Shown one piece after another: positions 1 to 5,234 of a stretch of 7,495 nucleotides of DNA. Each line of letters opens with the position of its first letter. Positions within the stretch are counted from its first letter, which is position 1. Under the pieces are notes generated by a model. The model did not search any database. It saw nothing but the letters and a program-made list of their open reading frames with translations, and was not told where the DNA came from. The position numbers and the translations under genes are program-made. The stretch is from an uncultured cyanobacterium (lineage in GTDB: Bacteria; Cyanobacteriota; Cyanobacteriia; PCC-6307; Cyanobiaceae): NCBI GenBank assembly GCA_903862155.1, contig CAIOXF010000238.1:1-7495 (forward strand). Reading direction: 5' to 3'.

Positions 1-365
1 ACCACCCCCGGGTGCTCACAGTCGCTGAGCAGCAGCTCATCACCGCTGTGCCAGGGCAAACCCCAGAGCGGCAGCACACAGCCGCTGGTTACGTTCTCCG
101 TGAAAGCCACCCGATGGGGGCCTACACCAAACCAAGCCGCCAGGCGCTGGCGCAGTTCGGCGGTGGTGCGCTCCACATAGGGCCACACCGCCCCGGTGAA
201 GGGCCCGAGCTCCTGGATCGTGCGCCAGGCGGCTGTGATCGCTTCCAGGCTTGCGTCTGGCAGTGGCCCCTGCCCGCCGTAGTTGAAATAGGTCTTGTTG
301 GCCAAGGCCGGCATCCGGCTGCGTAGGGCAGCGGATCCCGGAACCAGGGGCTGTTGGGGCTGCAT
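1..365 (-). CDS. Class V PLP-dependent enzyme, C-DES-like cysteine/cystine C-S lyase (N-terminal part, runs off left edge)
   Basis: About 121 N-terminal residues are present; the rest lies beyond base 1. The frame reads ANKTYFNYGGQGPLP, then a helical stretch with QELGPFT, then TENVTSGC, LWGLPWHSGDELLL and DCEHPG. As I recall it, this pattern matches the start of the Synechocystis C-DES L-cysteine/cystine lyase and its relatives in aminotransferase class V. Known for the family: a PLP enzyme that releases persulfide or sulfide from cystine or cysteine and is related to NifS-type desulfurases. The PLP lysine and most of the active site lie outside the window, so the exact reaction cannot be confirmed; a generic class V aminotransferase or isopenicillin-N-epimerase-like annotation is possible. 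I chose the ATG at 365 because relatives carry about ten residues before the ANKT motif. The in-frame ATG at 314 would begin only four residues before it. Neither start has a clear Shine-Dalgarno sequence. It is the last gene of the minus-strand series, 64 bp after the 2TM gene. Confidence 0.8.
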   Translation of the reverse strand, partial: MQPQQPLVPGSAALRSRMPALANKTYFNYGGQGPLPDASLEAITAAWRTIQELGPFTGAVWPYVERTTAELRQRLAAWFGVGPHRVAFTENVTSGCVLPLWGLPWHSGDELLLSDCEHPGV

Positions 366-429
366 GCAGATGGCGGGAGCAGGTGTCCAGCTTCTACCCG
401 CTTCAGACCCTGGCCACGCAAAAGCGCCG

Positions 430-579
430 TTAGGAAAGCCCTGCGCTGTTGCCCATCTCCCGTTGGATCATCAGGCTGATCCCCCAGCCCAAGATGGGCC
501 AGATCGGCCAGAAGGATCCCGGGCTCGTCAACGGCCAGATTCCAATCAGCACCGCCTTCATCACCAGGTATGGCTGCAC
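430..579 (-). CDS. 2TM-domain small membrane protein, start uncertain, possibly frameshifted
   Basis: From a GTG at 579 the frame gives 49 residues: a hydrophobic segment (MKAVLIGIWPLTSPG) followed by FWPIWPILGWGISLMIQ. The second part is the hallmark of the 2TM family of small two-helix membrane proteins, whose function is unknown. The same frame stays open upstream back to 657 and encodes an Arg-rich amphipathic stretch (DDARRQAIRRLSARRSDRRR). That stretch is what 2TM proteins normally carry before the first helix. No ATG, GTG or TTG lies in frame between the TGA at 655-657 and the GTG at 579. A neighbouring frame supplies CTG then SENQ at 656-642 and would join this frame if one G of CAGGGCTG were absent. 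So the true gene may be longer (about 75 residues), with a one-base insertion or an unusual start. The boundaries given are the longest conventional ORF. It lies directly downstream of the 59-residue protein. Confidence 0.55.
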   Translation of the reverse strand: MQPYLVMKAVLIGIWPLTSPGSFWPIWPILGWGISLMIQREMGNSAGLS

Positions 580-654
580 CCGGCGGCGGTCGCTGCGCCG
601 TGCGCTCAGGCGGCGGATTGCCTGCCGGCGGGCATCATCAGCCCTGGTTTTCGC

Positions 655-834
655 TCAGATCACCTGCCCCACCATCACCGCGGCAATGGCAGAAAACAAG
701 GTGATGCCCAGGGCGGTGAGCGGATTTTGGCCCTGCGCCACGGCCACGGTGGTCACCACGCCGGCACCAAGGCAGGCCACGGCCAGCTGGGTGAACACCT
801 CGCTGCGCGGCTCGGGGGTGGGGCTCGGGAACAC
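655..834 (-). CDS. Small conserved-looking two-helix membrane protein, function unknown
   Basis: A GTG at 834 opens a 59-residue frame ending at TGA 655-657. It has a short polar N-terminus (about residues 1-14, with PTPEPRSEVF). Two hydrophobic helices follow: about 15-33 (LAVACLGAGVVTTVAVAQG) and about 40-58 (TALGITLFSAIAAVMVGQV). The turn between them is GQNP. I believe small proteins of this layout occur widely in picocyanobacteria, but I cannot name a characterised function. The alternative start is an internal GTG at codon 13, which would leave almost nothing before the first helix, so I kept the upstream GTG. No strong Shine-Dalgarno sequence is visible. The 2TM frame continues in the same register after the stop, so readthrough of this TGA would fuse the two products. 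A gap of 125 bp separates it from the AAA ATPase upstream. Confidence 0.7.
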   Translation of the reverse strand: MFPSPTPEPRSEVFTQLAVACLGAGVVTTVAVAQGQNPLTALGITLFSAIAAVMVGQVI

Positions 835-959
835 GGCACTGCCGGCAACTGGGAACGACCGTAAGGGCGTTCAAAGGCCTTGCCAGCGCTGGGATCTCGG
901 CTCGTTACCTGGCGCCGCAGTTCGTTACGCAGCGCAATCAGGCAGCCTGCAGACAGGCC
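835..959. other. Intergenic gap downstream of the AAA ATPase gene
   Basis: This is the longest non-coding stretch in the window (125 bp). No terminator hairpin with a U run, promoter pair or RNA gene is evident. On the minus strand the frame after the AAA stop stays open and reads LRNELRRQV...SAGKAFERPYGRSQL, which looks protein-like but has no ATG, GTG or TTG start before it. I treat it as non-coding or the relic of a small gene. Confidence 0.4.
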
Positions 960-2453
960 TCAGCGGGCGAGGGCACTGGCGGGGCGGGCCCGGCCGCCGC
1001 TCGCCCATTGCTGCAGCTGTTCGAGTTGCTCCCGCGCTGTACGCGATAACGGCACCACCTGGCTGGCCGCCGCGATCAGATCGGCTTCGCCGAACTCCCG
1101 CTGCTCGGCAAAGGCCAGGTGCATGGCTTCGATCACGGTTTGCTCGAGTTCCGCTCCGGAGAACCCAGCGGTGCGGTCGACCAGGATGTCGAGCGGGATC
1201 TGATGGCTGGGCCTGCGGCGGCGGAGCTGCAGGTCGAGGATGGCGCGGCGCTCATCTGCGCTGGGTAGATCCAGCAGGAAGATCTCATCGAAGCGCCCCT
1301 TGCGTAGCAGTTCGGCCGGCAGCCGCTCCACGCCGTTGGCCGTGGCCACCACGAACACGGCGCTGGTTTTCTCCGCCATCCAGGTGAGCACGCTGGCCAG
1401 CACCCGCTGGCTGGTGCCCCCATCGCTGCGGCCGTCGCCGCCGCCGGCCAAACCAAAGCCCTTGTCGATCTCATCGATCCAGAGCACGCAGGGGGCCATC
1501 GCTTCGGCGCGCTGGATCATCTCGCGGGTGCGGGCCTCGCTGGCCCCCACCAGCCCTGCGAACAGCCGGCCCACATCCAGCCGCAGCAGCGGCATGCTCC
1601 AGCTGTGGGCGATCGCCTTGGCCGTGAGGCTCTTCCCTGTTCCCTGGGGGCCCACCAGAAGCACACCCCGGGGTAGGGGCAATCCGTAGCGGCGGGCCTC
1701 ATCGCTGAAGGCCATGCGGCGCTGCTCCAGCCAGTGCTTGAGGCCATCGAGGCCGCCGATATCGGCGGGGGTGGCCTCACTGGGGCAATATTCCAGCAGT
1801 TCGCTGCGGGCGATGGCGGCCCGCTTTTCCTCCAGCACTTCGGCCAGATCAGTGGCCCCCAGCTGGCCGCGGCGGGCCAGGGCCCGGGCGGCGATGGCGC
1901 GCACCCGCTGCTCGCTCAGGCCATGGCAGGCGGCGGTGAGGTCCTCCAGCACGCCCGGCTCGAGGCTCTGGCCCGTGGCGTTGGCGATGGAGCTGAGCAG
2001 CTGGGCGATTTCGGCCGCATCCGGCAGGGGTAGATCCAGGCGCACCACGGCATCCTCGAGTTCCTGAGGGAGCCGCCAGTCGGGGGCGGTGATCACCAGG
2101 GTGTGCGGCTTGCTGCGCAGCTGTTGGGCCAGGTTGCGCAGGCGGCGGCAGATGCCGGCGTCTTCCCCGTAGCGATGGAAGTCGCGCAGCAGGAGGATCG
2201 CGCCCTGATCGGCGGGCACGGCATCGAGGCAGCCCAGGGCGGCCATCGGATTGCGGGCTGCTTCACCGTTGCGGTTGGGCGCGCCGCTGAGGCCGTCAAT
2301 GAAATCCCAGCGCAGCAGGAGTCGGCCTCCCAGTTGTTGGGCCACCTGCTCCAGCAGGGTTTCCACCCGTTGTTCCTCCAGGCTGCGGATCCAGAGGATC
2401 GGGGTGCGGGAGCGGATCAACAGATCCAGCTGCTCGAGCCAGGCACTGCCCAT
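960..2453 (-). CDS. Ycf46-like AAA ATPase
   Basis: The product has 497 residues. Residues 1-215 form an N-terminal region with a degenerate P-loop-like fold pattern (ILWIRS, RWDFIDG, AILLLRDFHRY, TLVITAPDW) but no Walker A. Residues 230-470 form a full AAA module: Walker A GPQGTGKS at 268-275, Walker B VLWIDEID at 323-330, sensor 1 Asn373 in ATAN, candidate arginine fingers R384 and R387 in RKGRFDE, and the sensor-2-like FSGAELE at 431-437. Two-part proteins of this size with GPQGTGK are typical of the chloroplast/cyanobacterial Ycf46 family. In Synechocystis that family has been linked to photosynthesis and to inorganic carbon or low-CO2 responses; its substrates are unknown. The ATG at 2453 directly precedes a coherent N-terminus (MGSAWLEQLDLLI) and starts 13 bp after the YceD gene, so it is probably co-transcribed with yidC and yceD. 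Other readings, such as a generic FtsH/Cdc48-like ATPase, are less likely because no protease or N-domain is present. Confidence 0.9.
   Translation of the reverse strand: MGSAWLEQLDLLIRSRTPILWIRSLEEQRVETLLEQVAQQLGGRLLLRWDFIDGLSGAPNRNGEAARNPMAALGCLDAVPADQGAILLLRDFHRYGEDAGICRRLRNLAQQLRSKPHTLVITAPDWRLPQELEDAVVRLDLPLPDAAEIAQLLSSIANATGQSLEPGVLEDLTAACHGLSEQRVRAIAARALARRGQLGATDLAEVLEEKRAAIARSELLEYCPSEATPADIGGLDGLKHWLEQRRMAFSDEARRYGLPLPRGVLLVGPQGTGKSLTAKAIAHSWSMPLLRLDVGRLFAGLVGASEARTREMIQRAEAMAPCVLWIDEIDKGFGLAGGGDGRSDGGTSQRVLASVLTWMAEKTSAVFVVATANGVERLPAELLRKGRFDEIFLLDLPSADERRAILDLQLRRRRPSHQIPLDILVDRTAGFSGAELEQTVIEAMHLAFAEQREFGEADLIAAASQVVPLSRTAREQLEQLQQWASGGRARPASALAR
1608..1617. repeat. HIP1 octamer GCGATCGC (in GGCGATCGCC)
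   Basis: This is an exact HIP1 palindrome, the highly iterated octamer of many cyanobacterial genomes, here in the long 10-base form. It lies inside the AAA ATPase gene. It supports a cyanobacterial origin. Confidence 0.9.
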
Positions 2454-2466
2454 CAGCCGGCCAGGG

Positions 2467-2988
2467 TCATGGTTTGAGGTTGATCAGCGCTGCCCAGCGC
2501 GGATCGCCGCCTTCGGGGTCGCTGCTCCAGGCGGGTGGGCCAGGGCAGTCGCTGCCGCAGCGGTTCACCACGGGTAGCTGCAGGCTGAGCTGCTCGAACG
2601 CCCAATGGGCTGGATCGAACGCGCCGCGCGGATCGAGGCTTTCGGTAAGGGCGTCGGGATCAAGTTCCAGCACCTCGGATCCACCCTCGAGCACGGCGAC
2701 CTCCTCTAGGCCCTGGCTGCGGGCCTCTTCTCCCAGCCAGAGCAGTTCGCGGGTGGTGAAGCTGAGGGGATGGTTGAAGTGCTGCAGGCAGCGATCGCAG
2801 CAGAGGGTCACGATCGTGTCGCCATGGCCTTCCACCTCCAGCACGTTGCCCCGGTGGATGGCATGCACGTCACCCCGCACGGGGGTGAGGCTGTCCAGCT
2901 CCGCTAGGTGTTGATCGATCGACCAATGGCGGCCGTCAGCCAGGGGCTTGAGCTCCTGGATGGTTACGGGCTGCAGGTCGTCTGCCAT
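2467..2988 (-). CDS. YceD/DUF177 family protein
   Basis: The 173-residue length is normal for the family. The N-terminal half is polar (VTIQELKPL near residue 8) and leads to a conserved cysteine cluster, CCDRC at 63-67. An acidic middle follows (LELDPDALTE, 107-116), then a second cysteine pair CGSDC at 144-148 followed by PG. The paired Cys-x2-Cys and Cys-x3-Cys motifs are what YceD/DUF177 proteins show, and they suggest a metal site; Cys63 is an extra residue beside the usual pair. Known for the family: YceD is usually encoded next to rpmF (L32) and has been tied to 23S rRNA accumulation in bacteria and plastids. Here it lies between yidC (6 bp upstream) and the AAA ATPase (13 bp downstream), and rpmF is not present. 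The ATG at 2988 is the only sensible start, as it follows the yidC stop immediately. A role in ribosome biogenesis is inferred from the family, not visible here. Confidence 0.87.
   Translation of the reverse strand: MADDLQPVTIQELKPLADGRHWSIDQHLAELDSLTPVRGDVHAIHRGNVLEVEGHGDTIVTLCCDRCLQHFNHPLSFTTRELLWLGEEARSQGLEEVAVLEGGSEVLELDPDALTESLDPRGAFDPAHWAFEQLSLQLPVVNRCGSDCPGPPAWSSDPEGGDPRWAALINLKP
2791..2798. repeat. HIP1 octamer GCGATCGC
   Basis: An exact HIP1 palindrome within the yceD-like coding sequence, overlapping the codons next to the CCDRC motif. Confidence 0.9.
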
Positions 2989-2994
2989 GGAGGC

Positions 2995-4134
2995 TTACTT
3001 CTTGCCCTTGGGCTCGAACGGCAGGCGATCGGCGCTGCCGCCAGCGGTGGCGGTGGCTGTCACGGTTTGCTGGGCCAACTGCTGATCGAGGATCTGCTGG
3101 AGGTTGTCGGGCAGGGCCTCGCGGGTGAGCAGGAAGGTCTGCGCGGCCTGGAAAATGTTCGCCACCACCATGTAGAGCAGCACGCCTGAGGGCAGCGGGA
3201 AGAACAGGAACATCCCCGTGATCATCACGGGCGTGATCTTGTTGGCGGTGGACTGCTGCGGGTTGGGCGGCATGCCCATGCCCGAGAGGATCTGGGAGAG
3301 GAAGAGGGTGCCACCGAAGGCCGCCACCAGGATCGCCACATCCCAGTTCACCTGGCCGTCGGTGAGGAAGCCCACCTGGCCCAGGGCCTTGATGAACAGG
3401 AAGCCGCTGCGGGCAGCCAGGCCTGGGATTTTGCCCTCCACGGTGGCGTCCCCAGGAGCCAGGGCCGTGATGGTGCCGTCATCGGCGACAGCCACCACGC
3501 CCTCACCCTTGGTGACGCTCCAGCTGGGTTTGAACGCATCGCCGTTCTCAACGCCGCCGATCACCGACGCAAAGCTGTCTCCGTCCTTGGTGTGCAGGTT
3601 CACCTTGGCGGAGTCGCCCACGCCGAGCTTGGTGCCCTGATCGAGGCTGGCGATCACCGGCACATGCTGGGTTTCGGTGACGAAGATCGAGTGGCTGGCG
3701 CTGTTGAAGGGCTTGGGTTCAACGGCAGCGATCTGTTCGGCCGGCAGCACCTTCAGGTTGAGGGTGTAGGGCACATCGGCGAACGGTGAACCCCGCAGGG
3801 TGGCAAACAGGGCGAACAGGATCGGCATCTGCACCAGCAGGGGCAGACAGCCCGCCAAGGGGCTGCCGAACTCCTGCATCAACTTGCCCAGCTCCTCCTG
3901 CTGCTTCTGGGGGTTGTTGGCATAGCGGGCCTTGATTTCGGCCTGGCGCTTCTGCATCACCGGCTGGGCGATGCGCATCCGCCGGGCGCTGCGAATGGAG
4001 CCGGCGCTGAGGGGGAACAGCGCCAACCGGATCACCACCGTGAGGGCAATGATCGCCAGCCCGTAGCTCGGCACCAATCCGTAGAAGAAATCGAGGATCG
4101 GGAGCAGCAGGTTGTCGGAGATGTAGCCGATCAC
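2995..4134 (-). CDS. yidC: Membrane protein insertase YidC (Oxa1/Alb3 family, cyanobacterial type)
   Basis: YidC inserts proteins into the plasma and thylakoid membranes, alone or with SecYEG. From the GTG at 4134 it has 379 residues. There is no E. coli-style N-terminal TM plus P1 domain. The first core helix (about 22-42) carries the conserved groove arginine R36 in VVIRLALFPL. It is followed by the charged cytosolic hairpin (45-90), a second helix with GCLPLLVQMPILFALF (95-112), and paired C-terminal helices (about 264-281 and 303-327, MFLFFPLPSGVLLYMVVANIF). The tail ends in basic KGKK. An insert of about 130 residues (125-255) in the extracytosolic loop contains an Ig-like (BID_2-like) pattern near residues 203-238. 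Start choice: the frame also opens at GTG 4185, adding 17 residues (MPLRGPPAPTLFRISPA), but relatives begin at MIGYISDN. The 75-bp leader to the preceding gene holds a small GC hairpin. The yceD gene starts 6 bp after the stop. Confidence 0.93.
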   Translation of the reverse strand: MIGYISDNLLLPILDFFYGLVPSYGLAIIALTVVIRLALFPLSAGSIRSARRMRIAQPVMQKRQAEIKARYANNPQKQQEELGKLMQEFGSPLAGCLPLLVQMPILFALFATLRGSPFADVPYTLNLKVLPAEQIAAVEPKPFNSASHSIFVTETQHVPVIASLDQGTKLGVGDSAKVNLHTKDGDSFASVIGGVENGDAFKPSWSVTKGEGVVAVADDGTITALAPGDATVEGKIPGLAARSGFLFIKALGQVGFLTDGQVNWDVAILVAAFGGTLFLSQILSGMGMPPNPQQSTANKITPVMITGMFLFFPLPSGVLLYMVVANIFQAAQTFLLTREALPDNLQQILDQQLAQQTVTATATAGGSADRLPFEPKGKK

Positions 4135-4209
4135 GGCAGGGGAGATCCGGAAAAGAGTGGGGGCGGGTGGCCCCCGCAGGGGCACCAGTGTGGCTGATCG
4201 GGGTGGGCC
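4135..4209 (-). promoter_or_regulatory. yidC leader with small GC hairpin
   Basis: 75 bp separate the PH-protein stop from the preferred yidC GTG start. Bases 4170-4183 form a 5-bp stem (gcccc/ggggc) with a 4-base loop. On the minus strand it is followed by a C-rich tract and CTCTTTTCC, which weakly resembles an attenuator. If translation instead begins at GTG 4185, most of this stretch is coding and the hairpin has no leader role. Confidence 0.25.
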
Positions 4210-4632
4210 TTAGGCAGCCATCCCCTTGGGGGCGCTGGCTGCTTTGCGGCTGGTGCGCTGTTCCTCGATGTAGGCCTCCATCTCGCGGAAGCGCGGTACC
4301 GAGCGCATTTCGAGCTTGGAGCCGTCGGTGAGCACCAGCACCATGTCGCCCCAGGCGCCGAAGCCACGGGGCACACTGCGCACCTCCCGGATCTGGCTGT
4401 ACACCACCTGGGTGCGGTCGCGGCCTAGCCAGCCGCCGTTCACTTCCACGCGCCGGCTGGTGATGCGGAAGCGCAGCCATAGGGCTCGCACCAGGGCGGC
4501 CACCAGAAATGGCAGGCCGATCAGGGTGAGGCCGAACAGCACATTGAGGATCAGGTCACCGCGGGCGGGACCGCCTTCGTAAAACACCGTTTCCTGGATG
4601 TCTGCCTTCGGGGCGTTGCTCGCGGCGCTCAT
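4210..4632 (-). CDS. PH-domain (bPH2/DUF304-like) membrane protein
   Basis: The product has 140 residues. A short polar N-terminus (1-20, with ETVFYEG) leads to one strongly hydrophobic segment at about 27-50 (ILNVLFGLTLIGLPFLVAAL). A beta-rich domain follows: LRFRITSRRVEV, GGWLGRDRTQVVYSQI, REVRSVPRG, DMVLVLTDGSKLEMRSVP and a C-terminal helix REMEAYIEEQR. This order (hydrophobic segment, then ITSRRV, then Q..Y..I..V, then FG..GD..V) is that of the bacterial PH_2 (former DUF304) family of membrane-attached PH-like proteins, whose ligands are mostly unknown. The start at ATG 4632 shares ATGA with the rnpA stop, implying translational coupling; an upstream ATG at 4668 would overlap rnpA by 40 bp and add residues unlike the family. 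In this locus it stands between rnpA and yidC, where yidD is found in many other bacteria. I infer that it accompanies YidC at the membrane; the sequence does not show this. Confidence 0.85.
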   Translation of the reverse strand: MSAASNAPKADIQETVFYEGGPARGDLILNVLFGLTLIGLPFLVAALVRALWLRFRITSRRVEVNGGWLGRDRTQVVYSQIREVRSVPRGFGAWGDMVLVLTDGSKLEMRSVPRFREMEAYIEEQRTSRKAASAPKGMAA

Positions 4633-5015
4633 GGCGTGAGACCTGCCTGCTTGAGGAGATGGGTGCATTCTCCCAGCAGGACTTCGGGAGAACGCTCGGC
4701 GCTGCCGGGTTTGAGGCTGAGCAGGAGCCAGCGGGGCGGGTTGAGCTCACGGGCGGGCAGCACGATCATCAGGTGGTTGTGCAGCAGCCGGCGCAATCGG
4801 TTGCGCTGGACGGCCCGCTTGTGCACCTTGCTGCTCACCACCACGCCGCAGCGCCAGGGGCTCGGGGCGTGGTTGGCTTGTTCTGGTGGGAGGAGGCTTG
4901 GTTGGGCCTCCAGACAACGAAGCACCATGGCGGGGCCATGGTGCTTGCGGCCTTTCTGATAGAGGCGATCAAAAATGCGCTGACCCTTCAGCCGGTGGCG
5001 CTGGGGCAGGGCCAC
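4629..5015 (-). CDS. rnpA: Ribonuclease P protein component
   Basis: RnpA is the protein subunit that assists the RNase P RNA in removing 5' leaders from precursor tRNAs. The 128-residue product is close to the usual 110-130. It begins ALPQRHRLKGQRIFDRLYQKGRK, the expected N-terminal RNA-binding and substrate-leader region. It contains WRCGVVVSSKVHKRAV (54-69) followed by the RNR signature QRNRLRRLL (70-78) on the conserved helix, and ends with LLGECTHLLKQAG. The start is GTG at 5015, 7 bp after the rpmH stop; no better upstream ATG is available within the gap. The rpmH-rnpA pairing is almost universal and confirms the call. The stop overlaps the PH-protein start by 4 bp (ATGA). Codons 24-32 are built from a perfect 11-bp inverted repeat, described separately. 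The segment between residues 35 and 52 (EAQPSLLPPEQANHAPSP) looks like a lineage-specific loop. Confidence 0.95.
   Translation of the reverse strand: MALPQRHRLKGQRIFDRLYQKGRKHHGPAMVLRCLEAQPSLLPPEQANHAPSPWRCGVVVSSKVHKRAVQRNRLRRLLHNHLMIVLPARELNPPRWLLLSLKPGSAERSPEVLLGECTHLLKQAGLTP
4920..4946. repeat. Perfect 11-bp inverted repeat (hairpin) inside rnpA
   Basis: Arms 4920-4930 (aagcaccatgg) and 4936-4946 (ccatggtgctt) are exact reverse complements around the 5-base loop cgggg. In the rnpA reading frame they encode KHHGPAMVL (residues 24-32). In mRNA this would be a stable stem-loop about 70 nt after the start codon. It has no following U run, so it is not an ordinary terminator. It could be a translational pause or processing element, or chance in GC-rich coding DNA. 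Confidence 0.85.
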
Positions 5016-5022
5016 GGCCGGC

Positions 5023-5160
5023 TCAGACGGCCAGACGGGCGCGGCCGCGACGGCGGCGGGAGCGGATCACACGACGGCCGGTGTGGGTCCGCATGCGAAC
5101 GCGGAAGCCCGACACGCGCTTGCGCTTGCGGCTTGTACCTTCCAGGGTGCGCTTGGTCAT
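5023..5160 (-). CDS. rpmH: 50S ribosomal protein L34
   Basis: The 45-residue, very basic product begins MTKRTLEGTSRKRKRVSGFR and continues VRMRTHTGRRVIRSRRRRGR, ending ARLAV. This is the full L34 pattern (TKRT...RKR...GFR.RM.T..GR.V...RR.KGR), including the cyanobacterial/plastid TLEGT variant of the N-terminus. L34 is a small 23S rRNA-binding protein of the large subunit. The ATG at 5160 is preceded by GGAG at 5169-5166 with 5-base spacing, and by a further GAGGAG at 5176-5171, the clearest Shine-Dalgarno sequence in the window. rnpA follows after 7 bp, the standard rpmH-rnpA operon. The 74 bp between the DUF2808 stop and this start may carry its own promoter. Confidence 0.98.
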   Translation of the reverse strand: MTKRTLEGTSRKRKRVSGFRVRMRTHTGRRVIRSRRRRGRARLAV

Positions 5161-5234
5161 GGTGTCTCCGCTCCTCGCGTCGCGTCGTCAATCAGTCGAA
5201 GGGCCAACCTATCAGGCAGCCCCCGGCCATCCGG
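5161..5234 (-). promoter_or_regulatory. Possible rpmH operon promoter and ribosome-binding region
   Basis: This 74-bp gap is the only non-coding DNA just before the rpmH-rnpA-PH-yidC unit. On the minus strand it contains an extended -10-like TGATAGGTT (5214-5206), with no convincing -35 element. The GGAG/GAGGAG ribosome-binding sites lie 5-15 bases before the rpmH start. The ribosome-binding site is convincing; the promoter is only a candidate. No terminator for the preceding DUF2808 gene is evident. Confidence 0.3.

Noticed and set aside
318..332. gctgc/gcagc stem-loop near the class V enzyme start as a terminator
   Set aside because: Five-base stem, no U run on either strand, and it lies within the preferred coding start region.
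638..874. 78-residue minus-strand frame starting from TTG 874 and ending SENQG
   Set aside because: It overlaps the better-supported 59-residue membrane protein in another frame. Its product is His/Arg/Gly-rich with no hydrophobic pattern.
823..959. Minus-strand reading LRNELRRQV...ERPYGRSQL after the AAA stop as a separate small gene
   Set aside because: There is no ATG, GTG or TTG before the protein-like part and it runs out of frame into the 59-residue gene. Kept only as a possible relic.
449..1387. 312-residue plus-strand open frame spanning the small membrane genes and the AAA C-terminus
   Set aside because: It is antisense to supported genes. Its Arg/Pro/Ala-rich product has no motif.
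4629..5234. Replication origin near rpmH-rnpA
   Set aside because: rpmH-rnpA lies near dnaA/oriC in many bacteria, but I see no dnaA, no DnaA-box cluster and no AT-rich unwinding region here.
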